From NCBI RefSeq assembly GCF_010731655.1, contig NZ_AP022619.1, positions 4,960,001-5,024,000 on the forward strand: a stretch of 64,000 bases of DNA. Reading direction: 5' to 3'. A model generated the notes under the pieces. It was given only the letters and a program-made list of their open reading frames with translations, did no database searches and was not told the DNA's origin. The first letter of the stretch is position 1. Every line of letters starts with the position of its first letter. The stretch is from Mycobacterium paraseoulense. GTDB lineage: Bacteria > Actinomycetota > Actinomycetes > Mycobacteriales > Mycobacteriaceae. Position numbers and translations under genes: made by a program. Below, one piece after another: positions 11,291 to 19,927 of this stretch.

Positions 11291-11563
11291 GTGTTCGATC
11301 CCGACCGCGGCTGGCGGTTGCACCCGCAGGTGGCGGTTCGACCCGAACCGTTCGGGGCGCTGCTGTATCACTTCGGCACCCGCAAGCTGTCCTTTCTGAA
11401 GAACCGCACCATCCTCACGGTGGTGCGGTCCCTGGCCGACCATCCCGATGTTCGTTCCGCCTGCCGCGCGGCCGGTGTGGACGACTCGGGTGAGGCGCCG
11501 TACTTGCACGCGCTGGGCGTGCTGGCCGATTCGAAGATGTTGGTTCCTCAGGAGGCCCCATGA
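11291..11563 (+). CDS. mftB: Mycofactocin peptide chaperone MftB
   Basis: The protein has 90 residues with a PqqD-like fold. It shows FDPDRGWRLHPQVAVRPEPFG, then GALLYHFGTRKLSFLKN and a C-terminal helix region. MftB is a RiPP recognition element that binds the MftA leader and presents it to MftC. The start was placed at GTG 11291, 5 nt after the mftA stop; GCGGGG within mftA could serve as ribosome site. An upstream GTG at 11270 is in frame but would overlap mftA. Its stop overlaps the mftC start (ATGA). Confidence 0.92.
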   Translation: MFDPDRGWRLHPQVAVRPEPFGALLYHFGTRKLSFLKNRTILTVVRSLADHPDVRSACRAAGVDDSGEAPYLHALGVLADSKMLVPQEAP

Positions 11564-12756
11564 CCGCCGGACTGGCCAGAGTGCCGCGGCTCATCGAGCA
11601 GTTCGAGAGCGGGCTGGACGCGCCCATCTGCCTGACGTGGGAGCTGACGTACGCCTGCAATCTGGCGTGCGTGCACTGCCTTTCGTCGTCGGGCAAGCGC
11701 GATCCGCGGGAGCTGTCCACCCGGCAGTGCATGGACATCATCGACGAGCTGGAACGCATGCAGGTGTTCTACGTCAACATCGGCGGCGGCGAACCGACCG
11801 TGCGCCCGGACTTCTGGGAGCTCGTGGACTACGCGACCGAACACCACGTCGGGGTGAAGTTCTCGACCAACGGGGTCCGCATCACCGAAGAGGTCGCCGC
11901 CCGGCTGGCCGCCAGCGACTACGTCGACGTCCAGATCTCGCTCGACGGCGCCACCGCGGAGGTCAACGACGCGGTCCGCGGCCCCGGGTCCTTCGACATG
12001 GCGGTGCGGGCGCTGGAGAACCTGGCCAACGCGGGCTTTGCGGACGCGAAGATCTCGGTCGTGGTCACCCGGCACAACGTTGACCAGCTCGACGAATTCG
12101 CTTCTCTTGCAAGCCGTTACGGCGCCACACTGCGGATCACCCGGTTGCGTCCCTCGGGGCGGGGCGCCGACGTCTGGGAGGACCTGCACCCCACCGCCGC
12201 CCAGCAGGTCCAGCTCTACGACTGGCTGGTGGCCAAGGGTGAGCGGGTGCTCACCGGCGACTCCTTCTTCCACCTGTCGCCGCTCGGCTCGTCGGGCGCG
12301 CTGGCCGGCCTGAACATGTGCGGCGCCGGCCGGGTGGTGTGCCTGATCGACCCGGTGGGTGACGTGTACGCCTGCCCCTTCGCCATCCACGACCGTTTCC
12401 TGGCCGGAAACGTGTTGACGGACGGCGGATTCGACAACGTCTGGAAGAACGCCCCGCTGTTCCGTGAGCTGCGCGAACCGCAGTCCGCGGGCGCCTGCGG
12501 CAGCTGCGGGCACTACGACGCCTGCCGTGGCGGCTGCATGGCGGCCAAGTTCTTCACCGGCCTGCCGATGGACGGGCCGGATCCCGAATGCGTCCAGGGG
12601 CACAGCGCGTCGGCGCTGGCCCGGCGGCGCGAGACGCCCCGCCCCCGCGCCGACCATTCCCGCGGTCGCCGCGGTCGTCAGCCGGTGCCCTTGACGCTGT
12701 CCGTGCGACCGCCGGACACAGCGCCCGCGCGCCTGTGCAACGAGAGCCCGGTCTAG
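11560..12756 (+). CDS. mftC: Mycofactocin radical SAM maturase MftC
   Basis: The protein has 398 residues. The radical SAM cluster motif CNLACVHC supplies Cys33, Cys37 and Cys40, and the SAM-binding GGGEP lies at 75-79. The C-terminal SPASM domain carries auxiliary-cluster cysteines in CGAGRVVCLIDPVGDVYACPF and CGSCGHYDACRGGC. MftC decarboxylates the C-terminal Tyr of MftA and then crosslinks it to the preceding Val. The tail after about residue 350 is Arg/Pro-rich and less conserved. The start overlaps the mftB stop. Confidence 0.97.
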   Translation: MTAGLARVPRLIEQFESGLDAPICLTWELTYACNLACVHCLSSSGKRDPRELSTRQCMDIIDELERMQVFYVNIGGGEPTVRPDFWELVDYATEHHVGVKFSTNGVRITEEVAARLAASDYVDVQISLDGATAEVNDAVRGPGSFDMAVRALENLANAGFADAKISVVVTRHNVDQLDEFASLASRYGATLRITRLRPSGRGADVWEDLHPTAAQQVQLYDWLVAKGERVLTGDSFFHLSPLGSSGALAGLNMCGAGRVVCLIDPVGDVYACPFAIHDRFLAGNVLTDGGFDNVWKNAPLFRELREPQSAGACGSCGHYDACRGGCMAAKFFTGLPMDGPDPECVQGHSASALARRRETPRPRADHSRGRRGRQPVPLTLSVRPPDTAPARLCNESPV

Positions 12757-12759
12757 GCC

Positions 12760-13950
12760 ATGGCCGACCAATGGTTTGAAACCGTCGCCATCGCGCAGCA
12801 GCGCGCGAAACGACGGCTCCCGAAATCCGTTTACTCGGCGCTGGTCGCGGGGAGTGAAAAGGGGATCACCGTCTCCAACAACGTCGAGGCGTTCAGCGAA
12901 CTCGGGTTCGCCCCCCACGTCGTCGGCGCGCAGGAAAAGCGCGACCTGGCGACCACCGTTATGGGACAGGACATTTCATTACCGGTGATCATTTCGCCCA
13001 CCGGTGTCCAGGCGGTCGATCCGGACGGGGAAGTGGCCGTGGCGCGGGCCGCCGCGGCGCGTGGAACGGCGATGGGACTGTCCTCCTTCGCGAGCAAACC
13101 GATCGAGGAGGTCATCGCCGCCAACCCCAAGGTCTTCTTCCAGGTCTACTGGCTGGGCGGGCGCGACGCGATCGCCGAGCGGGTGGAACGCGCGCGTCAG
13201 GCCGGCGCGGTCGGTTTGATCGTCACCACCGACTGGTCGTTCTCGCACGGTCGCGACTGGGGCAGTCCCAAGATCCCCGAGGAGATGAACCTGCGGACCA
13301 TCCTGCGGCAGTCGCCGGAGGCCGTCTTCAAGCCCCGCTGGCTGTGGAAGTACGGCAAGACCCTGCGCCCGCCGGACCTGCGGGTGCCCAACCAGGGCCG
13401 ACGCGGCGAGCCGGGTCCGCCCTTCTTCGCGGCCTACGGGGAGTGGATGGGCACGCCGCCCCCCACCTGGGAGGACATCGCCTGGCTGCGGGAGTTGTGG
13501 GGCGGGCCGTTCATGCTCAAGGGCGTGATGCGCGTCGACGACGCGAAAAGGGCTGTGGACGCCGGGGTTTCGGCGATCTCCGTGTCGAACCACGGCGGCA
13601 ACAATCTGGACGGGACGCCGGCGTCGATCCGCGCGCTGCCCGCGGTGGCCGCCGCGGTCGGCGACCAGGTCGAGGTGCTGCTCGACGGTGGCATCCGCCG
13701 CGGCAGCGACGTCGTGAAGGCGGTGGCGCTCGGGGCGCGCGCGGTGATGATCGGCCGCGCGTACCTGTGGGGCCTGGCCGCCGCCGGGCAGGCGGGCGTG
13801 GAGAACGTGCTCGACATCCTGCGCGGGGGCATCGACTCGGCGCTGATGGGTCTCGGACTCAGCAGCGTCCACGACCTCGGCCCGGGTGACATCCTGGTGC
13901 CGCCCGGCTTCACCCGCGCGCTGGGTGTGCCGTCCGCCGGAGACACCTGA
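12760..13950 (+). CDS. mftD: Pre-mycofactocin synthase MftD (FMN-dependent)
   Basis: The protein has 396 residues of the FMN-dependent alpha-hydroxyacid oxidase fold. Visible elements are PVIISPTGVQAVDPDGEVAV near the N terminus, SNHGGNNLDG with the catalytic His at about residue 279, and the phosphate-binding VLLDGGIRRGSDVVKA. MftD oxidatively deaminates the released cyclised dipeptide to give the redox-active core. Only 3 nt separate it from mftC. A 164-nt gap with a hairpin separates it from mftE. Confidence 0.95.
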   Translation: MADQWFETVAIAQQRAKRRLPKSVYSALVAGSEKGITVSNNVEAFSELGFAPHVVGAQEKRDLATTVMGQDISLPVIISPTGVQAVDPDGEVAVARAAAARGTAMGLSSFASKPIEEVIAANPKVFFQVYWLGGRDAIAERVERARQAGAVGLIVTTDWSFSHGRDWGSPKIPEEMNLRTILRQSPEAVFKPRWLWKYGKTLRPPDLRVPNQGRRGEPGPPFFAAYGEWMGTPPPTWEDIAWLRELWGGPFMLKGVMRVDDAKRAVDAGVSAISVSNHGGNNLDGTPASIRALPAVAAAVGDQVEVLLDGGIRRGSDVVKAVALGARAVMIGRAYLWGLAAAGQAGVENVLDILRGGIDSALMGLGLSSVHDLGPGDILVPPGFTRALGVPSAGDT

Positions 13951-13973
13951 GCGGCTTAATTGCCGGTATCCCG

Positions 13974-13999
13974 GGCGGATTTCTCGGGAATGATCCGCC
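13974..13999 (+). promoter_or_regulatory. Hairpin between mftD and mftE, possible attenuator
   Basis: Perfect 7-bp arms GGCGGAT (13974-13980) and ATCCGCC (13993-13999) enclose a 12-nt loop. No U-tract follows. It could lower read-through from mftABCD into mftEFG. An AT-rich stretch downstream (14078-14105) and a TACCAT hexamer at 14127-14132 may form an internal promoter. Confidence 0.4.
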
Positions 14000-14114
14000 G
14001 CCGCGCCCGGTGGTGCACGCGTGGTACCCGTGACGGACGAGCACATATTTCGAACGCCCGATGAACCAGCCAGAAAAAAATCATTTTCAACGGACAACAA
14101 TTGGTGCACGCCAG

Positions 14115-14846
14115 GTGAATTCGTCCTACCATCACCGAGTGCCCGTACTCGGCGAATTGGCAATGGCGACGTCAAGCCAGCTGTCGGGCACTTCGCCGTC
14201 GATATTGGTCCCGCTGGGGTCGACCGAACAGCACGGTCCGCACCTGCCGTTGGATACCGACACCCGGATCGCAATCGCGGTTGCTCGCGGGGCGCGGGCC
14301 CGTCTCGACGGCGACTGGCTGGTGGCGCCGGCCGTCGCGTACGGCGCCAGCGGCGAGCACCAGAGCTTCGCCGGGACGATCTCTATCGGTACCGAAGCCC
14401 TGACCATGCTGCTGGTGGAGTACGGCCGGTCGGCCGCCGGCTGGGCCCGCCGCCTGGTCTTCGTCAACGGCCACGGGGGCAATGTGGGCGCGCTGAGTGC
14501 CGCGGTGACCCGGCTGCGGGCCGAGGGGCGCGACGCCGGCTGGTGCCCATGCCTGGCCTGCGGGGGCGACGCCCACGCCGGACACACCGAAACGTCGCTG
14601 TTGCTGCACATCTCGCCCGGTGCCGTGCTGGCCGATCGGTGGCTCGCCGGCAACCGCGCGCCGGTGTCCGAACTGCTCCCCTCGATGCGCCGCGGGGGAG
14701 TCGCCGCCGTCAGCCCGGTGGGCGTCCTCGGGGACCCGACCACCGCGACCGCCGCCGAGGGCGAGCGCATCCTGGCCGAGATGGTCGACGGCTGCGTGCG
14801 CCGCGTGGACCGGTGGTCACCCGGGCGCGACGGGCTGCTGACATGA
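14115..14846 (+). CDS. mftE: Mycofactocin peptidase MftE (creatininase family)
   Basis: The protein has 243 residues from GTG 14115. The metal-binding motifs of the creatininase family are present: [23 protein letters not shown] and HAGHTETS. MftE cleaves the modified C-terminal dipeptide from MftA. The start is uncertain: GTG 14139 lies exactly 6 nt after TACCAT and would suit a leaderless transcript, while an in-frame ATG at 14061 adds 18 residues that do not look conserved. The stop overlaps mftF (ATGA). Confidence 0.93.
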   Translation: MNSSYHHRVPVLGELAMATSSQLSGTSPSILVPLGSTEQHGPHLPLDTDTRIAIAVARGARARLDGDWLVAPAVAYGASGEHQSFAGTISIGTEALTMLLVEYGRSAAGWARRLVFVNGHGGNVGALSAAVTRLRAEGRDAGWCPCLACGGDAHAGHTETSLLLHISPGAVLADRWLAGNRAPVSELLPSMRRGGVAAVSPVGVLGDPTTATAAEGERILAEMVDGCVRRVDRWSPGRDGLLT

Positions 14847-16273
14847 CCGCTGACATGACGGTGCCGGCGCCCAGGCTGCCGGATGGCTTCGCCGTCCAGG
14901 TCGACCGCCGCGTGCGGGTGCTCGGTGACGGCTCGGCACTGCTCGGAGGTTCGCCGACCCGGCTGCTGAAGCTGGCGCCGGCCGCCCAGGACATGCTGTG
15001 CGACGGCCGGCTGAAGGTCCGCGACGACGTCAGCGCGCAGCTGGCCCGCACGTTGCTGGACGCCACGGTGGCCCATCCGCGTCCGGCCGGTGGTCCCTCG
15101 CACCGCGACGTTACCGTGGTAATTCCGGTGCGGGACAACCTTTCCGGAGTGCGGCGTCTGGTGAGCTCGCTGCGCGGCCTGCGGGTCGTCGTGGTGGACG
15201 ACGGGTCGTTCCCACCGATCGAGCCGGCCGACTTCGTCGGCGCGCACTGCGACGTCGAAGTGTTGCGCCACTCGCGCAGCAGGGGACCGGCCGCCGCCCG
15301 CAACACCGGGCTGGCCGCCTGCACCACCGACTACGTCGCGTTCCTGGATTCCGACGTCGCGCCCCGGCGCGGGTGGCTGGAGGCGCTGCTCGGGCATTTC
15401 TGCGATCCGACCGTCGCCCTGGCCGCGCCGCGCATCGTCGGCTTGTCGCACAGCGAGAACGTGGTGGCGCGTTACGAGGCCGTGCACTCCTCGCTCGACC
15501 TCGGCGAGCGCGAAGCGCCGGTGCTGCCGCACAGCACGGTGTCCTACGTGCCCAGCGCGGCGATCATCTGTCGTTGCTCGGCCCTCCGCGCAGTCGGCGG
15601 ATTCGACGAGACGCTGCAGTCCGGGGAAGACGTCGACCTGTGCTGGCGGCTGATCGAGGCCGGCGCCCGGCTGCGCTACGAGCCCATCGCGCTGGTCGCC
15701 CACGATCACCGCACTGAGCTGCGGGATTGGCTCGCGCGCAAGGCCTTTTACGGTGGTTCGGCGGCCCCGCTCTCGGTCCGCCACCCGGACAAGACGGCGC
15801 CGGTGGTGATCTCCGGCTGGGCGCTCATGACGTGGATCATGATGGCATTCGGCACCAGCCTCTCGCGGCTGGCGTCAGTCGTCTTCGCCGTTCTGACCGG
15901 TCGCCGGATCGCCAGGGCGATGCGCGGCTCCGATACGTCGATCACCGACGTGGTGGTGATCGCGGCCCGCGGCCTGTGGTCGGCGGCGCTGCAGCTGGCG
16001 TCGGCCCTGTGCCGCCACTACTGGCCGCTGGCACTGCTGGCCGCCATGGCGTCGCGACATTTCCGCCGAGTCCTGCTGGTCGCCGCGGTCATGGACGGCG
16101 TGGTGGACTGGCTGCGCCGCCGGGACGCCATCGGTGACGACGCCGAGCCGATCGGCCTGCTGACCTATTTGCTGCTCAAGCGTGTCGACGACCTGGCGTA
16201 CGGCCTCGGGTTGTGGTGGGGCGTGCTGCGGGAGCGCAACCTGCGCGCGCTGAAACCGCAGATTCGGAGCTAG
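14843..16273 (+). CDS. mftF: Mycofactocin glycosyltransferase MftF
   Basis: The protein has 476 residues. An N-terminal segment of about 90 residues precedes a GT2 domain with [19 protein letters not shown] and the metal/sugar motif FLDSDV. Further on are [18 protein letters not shown] and a C-terminal part with hydrophobic helices at about 330-430. MftF adds beta-1,4-linked glucose units to mycofactocin, making the oligoglycosylated cofactor. The start ATG overlaps the mftE stop; a second ATG lies 4 codons later. Confidence 0.94.
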   Translation: MTADMTVPAPRLPDGFAVQVDRRVRVLGDGSALLGGSPTRLLKLAPAAQDMLCDGRLKVRDDVSAQLARTLLDATVAHPRPAGGPSHRDVTVVIPVRDNLSGVRRLVSSLRGLRVVVVDDGSFPPIEPADFVGAHCDVEVLRHSRSRGPAAARNTGLAACTTDYVAFLDSDVAPRRGWLEALLGHFCDPTVALAAPRIVGLSHSENVVARYEAVHSSLDLGEREAPVLPHSTVSYVPSAAIICRCSALRAVGGFDETLQSGEDVDLCWRLIEAGARLRYEPIALVAHDHRTELRDWLARKAFYGGSAAPLSVRHPDKTAPVVISGWALMTWIMMAFGTSLSRLASVVFAVLTGRRIARAMRGSDTSITDVVVIAARGLWSAALQLASALCRHYWPLALLAAMASRHFRRVLLVAAVMDGVVDWLRRRDAIGDDAEPIGLLTYLLLKRVDDLAYGLGLWWGVLRERNLRALKPQIRS

Positions 16274-16295
16274 CCCCAACCTTGACTCGCCCTTG

Positions 16296-17732
16296 ATGGA
16301 GGCCGCCGCGCACAGCGATGTGCTGATCGTCGGTGCCGGCAGCGCTGGATCGGTTGTTGCCGAACGTCTTTCCGTCGATTCCGGCTGCGCGGTGACCGTC
16401 CTCGAGGCGGGGCCGGCCCTCGACGATCCGGCCTTGCTTGCCCAGACCGCCAACGGGTTGCAGCTGCCGATCGGGGCCGGCAGCCCACTGGTGCGCCGCT
16501 ACCAGACCAGCCTGACCGCCCGGCCCGCCCGTCGGCATCCGATCGTGCGCGGGGCAACGGTCGGCGGGTCGGGTGCGGTCAACGGCGGCTACTTCTGCCG
16601 CGGATTGGCGCGCGACTTCGATCGCCTGTCGCTACCGGGCTGGTCCTGGTCCGACGTCCTCGACAGCTTCCGGGCCATCGAGACCGACCTGGATTTCGAT
16701 GGCCCGGCCCATGGCCGCAGCGGACCCATCCGGGTGCGTCGTACCCGCGAAATGACCGGAACCACCCAGCGTTTCATCGCTGCGGCGCGGCGTGCCGGAT
16801 TCGGCTGGATCGATGACCTCAATGACGCCGGGCCGGAACCTGTCTCGGGGATGGGGGCCGTTCCACTCAACATCGTCGACGGCGTGCGCACCGGACCCGG
16901 CGCGGGCTTTCTGCTGCCGGCCCTGGGCCGGCCGAATCTGACGTTGCACGCGCGGACGCGCGCGGCGCGATTGCGGTTCACCGGGACCGCCACGGTCGGT
17001 GTCGACGTGATCGGCCCGCGCGGCCGCATGACCCTGACCGCCGACCGGATCGTGTTGTGCGCCGGCGCCATTCAAACGGCGCAGCTGCTCATGCTCTCCG
17101 GCATCGGGCCAGAGGAAGGGCTGCGGGCCCTCGGTGTGCCCGTCGTAATGCCCCTGCCGGTGGGGGAGTCGTTCAGCGATCACCCCGAATGGGTGTTGCC
17201 GACCGATTGGGCGGTGGCACCCGGCCGGCCGGTGCTCGAGGTGGTGCTCAGCACCGGCGACGATCTCGAGATCAGGCCCTACACAGGAGGGTTCGTCGCG
17301 ATGACCGGGGACGGCACCGCCGGGCACGCCGACTGGCCGCATATCGGCGTGGCGCTGATGCAGCCGCGCGCGCGTGGGCGCATCACGCTGGTGTCTGCGG
17401 ATCCCGACGTGGCGCCCCGCATCGAGCACCGCTACGACAGTGTGCCCGACGACGTCGCCGCGCTACGCCGCGGGGCCGAACTGGCCCGCGAAATAGGCGG
17501 CACCGCAACACATGTCGGGGCCCCCGTGTGGTCGACGTCGCAACATCTGTGCGGCACGGCGCCGATGGGTGCCGACGCCGACCCGCGGGCCGTCGTCGAT
17601 CCCCGTTGCCGGGTGCACGGCGTGGACAACCTGTGGGTGATCGACGGTTCGATCCTGCCCACCATCACCAGCCGGGGGCCGCACGCCACCATCGTGATGC
17701 TCGGGCACCGGGCGGCGGCGTTCGTCCGGTGA
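16296..17732 (+). CDS. mftG: Mycofactocin-associated GMC oxidoreductase MftG
   Basis: The protein has 478 residues of the GMC flavoprotein family. It shows the N-terminal FAD motif VGAGSAGSVVAERLS, then GGSGAVNGGYFCRG, a middle region, and the C-terminal HLCGTAPMG and NLWVIDGSILPTITSRGPH carrying the catalytic His. MftG is proposed to pass electrons from mycofactocinol to the respiratory chain, re-oxidising the cofactor. The gap to mftF is 22 nt. ATG 16296 was chosen over TTG 16293. Confidence 0.94.
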   Translation: MEAAAHSDVLIVGAGSAGSVVAERLSVDSGCAVTVLEAGPALDDPALLAQTANGLQLPIGAGSPLVRRYQTSLTARPARRHPIVRGATVGGSGAVNGGYFCRGLARDFDRLSLPGWSWSDVLDSFRAIETDLDFDGPAHGRSGPIRVRRTREMTGTTQRFIAAARRAGFGWIDDLNDAGPEPVSGMGAVPLNIVDGVRTGPGAGFLLPALGRPNLTLHARTRAARLRFTGTATVGVDVIGPRGRMTLTADRIVLCAGAIQTAQLLMLSGIGPEEGLRALGVPVVMPLPVGESFSDHPEWVLPTDWAVAPGRPVLEVVLSTGDDLEIRPYTGGFVAMTGDGTAGHADWPHIGVALMQPRARGRITLVSADPDVAPRIEHRYDSVPDDVAALRRGAELAREIGGTATHVGAPVWSTSQHLCGTAPMGADADPRAVVDPRCRVHGVDNLWVIDGSILPTITSRGPHATIVMLGHRAAAFVR

Positions 17733-17746
17733 TGGCGTTACGCGTG

Positions 17747-17784
17747 GGGGGCGGGCCCCAGCGTGCGGCGTGGGACCCGCCCCC
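17747..17784 (+). terminator. Hairpin at the end of the mft operon
   Basis: Nine perfect base pairs (GGGGGCGGG at 17747-17755 with CCCGCCCCC at 17776-17784) continue after a 1-nt mismatch with four more (CCCA/TGGG) around a 10-nt loop. There is no U-tract, which is common for mycobacterial terminators. It lies 14 nt after the mftG stop. Confidence 0.6.
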
Positions 17785-18233
17785 AACGAGCGGCGAATGT
17801 TCATGCGTTCCACGTAGATGGCCACGACAAGTGGCGGTGCGCGCGCAGGCCTGTGCGTCGCGCGGACAATGCGTCGCAATATTCGTGGACGGCACGAGCG
17901 CCGGCTCGCGGTTCACATGCACTTGGCTTCCTCGGTCGGCACCTCCTTTCGCCCTAAGCCGAAAACCGTAGGCAGTCACACCCGGGTCGGAGGTGAACGC
18001 TGCCGCGCCCACACCGGGGACACCGGCCATCGGGCTCTGCTCAGCGCGGGGCATGCCGGCTCGGCCACGCTCGTCGCGCCCATCAACACCACATCGCACC
18101 TCGCCTCGCAGAGATGACCTGTACCTGTCGATATATATTTCTGATACCAGAAGCGGCGGGGGATTTCAAGCATCCGGGATGCCGACATGCACAGTGAAGG
18201 CGCTGTCGGACAACGGCATTGGACGCGGCAGGG
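17785..18233. other. Intergenic region between mftG and the MFS gene
   Basis: No convincing gene was seen in these 449 nt. On the minus strand a strong Shine-Dalgarno-like AAAGGAGGT (complement of 17941-17949) is followed only by a 9-codon frame or by frames with poor spacing. An AT-rich patch at 18127-18150 could hold a promoter. The M. tuberculosis genes Rv0698 and Rv0699 of this position were not recognised here. Confidence 0.4.
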
Positions 18234-19829
18234 TCAGCTACGGCGCCGGGACAACATCCGACGTACCGGCCGTAGCTGCCTGCCGTCGCGGCCGGGCGCC
18301 CAGACCCCGATCAGCACCGCGGCGACCGCGACGATCACTGCCATCGTGACGGTCGAGGCGTGCAGGGCCGCCAGGAACGCGGTCTTGCTGATGTCCGCCA
18401 GCTCGCGGCCCCGGGGCCCCAGTCGGCTCGCCACCTCGACGGCTTTGGCCAGCGAATCGGTCGCCGGGCCGCGCACCGGCCCGGGGAAGTCGCCCAGCTT
18501 CGGGGCAAGTTCGTGCGAATAGCGGCCGGCCAGAATGGAACCCGCCACCGCGATCCCCAGCGCGCCGCCCATCTCCCGCGACGTGTCGTTCACCGCGGAG
18601 GCGACGCCCTGCTTCTCGTCGGGAACCGCTCCCATGATCGCCGACGTCGTCGGCGCGGTGCAGATTCCGATGCCGGTAGCCAATATCATTGTCGGCCAGG
18701 CAAACTCGGTATAGGACGAATGCAGGTTCAGCCGGTACATGCAGGCGAAGCCGGCCGCCATCAGCAGCGTGCCGACGAACAACACGAGCCGCAGGCCCAG
18801 CTTGGGCACGTACCAGAACGACAGCGCCGAGAAAATGCCCAGCGGCACCATGAACGGGCCGAAGGAGATCGCCGTCGCCAGGGCCGAGTAGCCCATGATC
18901 TGTTGCACGTACTGCATGCCGACATAGAAGAACCCGAACGTCGCGCCGAACAGGATGACGATCGCGGCGACCCCGGTGGCGAAATTCGCGTCGGCGAACA
19001 ACCGGACGTCCAGCAGCGGCTGCCTGTTGCGCCGGGCGAGCCGGAATTCGACGACACCGAACACGGCGGCGAGCGCCGCGCCCGCGACGAGCCCGCCCCA
19101 GACCGGGGGTTCACTCCACCCGCGGGTCGGGGCCTCGAGGATGGCGGCCACCGCGATCGCGACGGCGGCCCCGATCAGGGCCGCGCCCACCCAGTCGATC
19201 CGCGGTGCGCGACCGTCGCGGGACGAGGCGACGGTGCACGCCAGCGCGAAGATCACCAGCCCGGCGGCGCCCAGGGACCAGAAGATCGCGTGCCAGTCCC
19301 AAAAGCGCAGCAGCAGGCCGGAACCGAGCATGCCCAGCACGCCACCGGAGCCGGCCGTGCCGGCCCAGATCCCGACCGCCTTGGTCCGGTCGTCCTTGTG
19401 ATGGGCCACCGTGAGCAGCGACAGCGTCGCCGGCATCACGAAGGCGGCGCCGATCCCGGCGATCGCGCGGCCGGCGATGATCTGCGCCGGGCTGTGCAGC
19501 ATCGCCGGCGCCATCGAGCCGAGCGAGAAGACGACCAGCCCGATCAGCAGCGCGCCGCGCCTGCCGTAGCGGTCGCCGATCGCGCCGGCCGGCAGCAGCA
19601 GGCACGCCAGCGCCACGGTGTATCCGTCGACGATCCAGTTCAGCTGCGACTGGGTGGCCGAGGTGGCCACCGCGAGGTCCCCCAGCGCGGTGTTCAACGC
19701 CGTCATCGACGCGACGACCAGCGCGACGCCCATGCAGGCGACGGCCAACGTCCAGTTTCGCGCTCGGGGGCTACCGCCGATGCTGACTGCATCAGTACGC
19801 TGGTCGGGCCGGACCAGGGTTTCGACCAT
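18234..19829 (-). CDS. MFS transporter, DHA2 (EmrB/QacA) family, 14 TM
   Basis: The protein has 531 residues. About 14 hydrophobic helices are visible, which is the DHA2 layout for proton-driven drug or metabolite export. Helix 1 carries ALVVASMTALNTALGDLAVA. The loop 2-3 motif A is GAIGDRYGRRGALLIG and the helix 5 motif C is GSGGVLGMLGSGLLL. The C terminus is Arg-rich. It is divergent from the TetR regulator at 19928, with two operator-like repeats between them, so repression by that regulator is likely. The substrate is unknown. Confidence 0.92.
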   Translation of the reverse strand: MVETLVRPDQRTDAVSIGGSPRARNWTLAVACMGVALVVASMTALNTALGDLAVATSATQSQLNWIVDGYTVALACLLLPAGAIGDRYGRRGALLIGLVVFSLGSMAPAMLHSPAQIIAGRAIAGIGAAFVMPATLSLLTVAHHKDDRTKAVGIWAGTAGSGGVLGMLGSGLLLRFWDWHAIFWSLGAAGLVIFALACTVASSRDGRAPRIDWVGAALIGAAVAIAVAAILEAPTRGWSEPPVWGGLVAGAALAAVFGVVEFRLARRNRQPLLDVRLFADANFATGVAAIVILFGATFGFFYVGMQYVQQIMGYSALATAISFGPFMVPLGIFSALSFWYVPKLGLRLVLFVGTLLMAAGFACMYRLNLHSSYTEFAWPTMILATGIGICTAPTTSAIMGAVPDEKQGVASAVNDTSREMGGALGIAVAGSILAGRYSHELAPKLGDFPGPVRGPATDSLAKAVEVASRLGPRGRELADISKTAFLAALHASTVTMAVIVAVAAVLIGVWAPGRDGRQLRPVRRMLSRRRS

Positions 19830-19866
19830 GTGATGCGCCTCCTCACGGTGGCGTTGGGAAGTTTCG

Positions 19867-19902
19867 AGACCAATAGTCTTGTAGGTAGACCGATAGTCTT
19901 GT
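19867..19902. promoter_or_regulatory. Two tandem operator-like repeats between MFS and TetR genes
   Basis: AGACCAATAGTCTTGT (19867-19882) and AGACCGATAGTCTTGT (19887-19902) differ at one base and are spaced 20 bp apart, about two helical turns. Each contains an AGAC-N5-GTCT dyad like those bound by TetR-family repressors. The position, in the 98 bp between divergent genes, fits control of both. Confidence 0.72.
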
Positions 19903-19927
19903 TCCCAAACGTGGGAGGTGGGTCACA

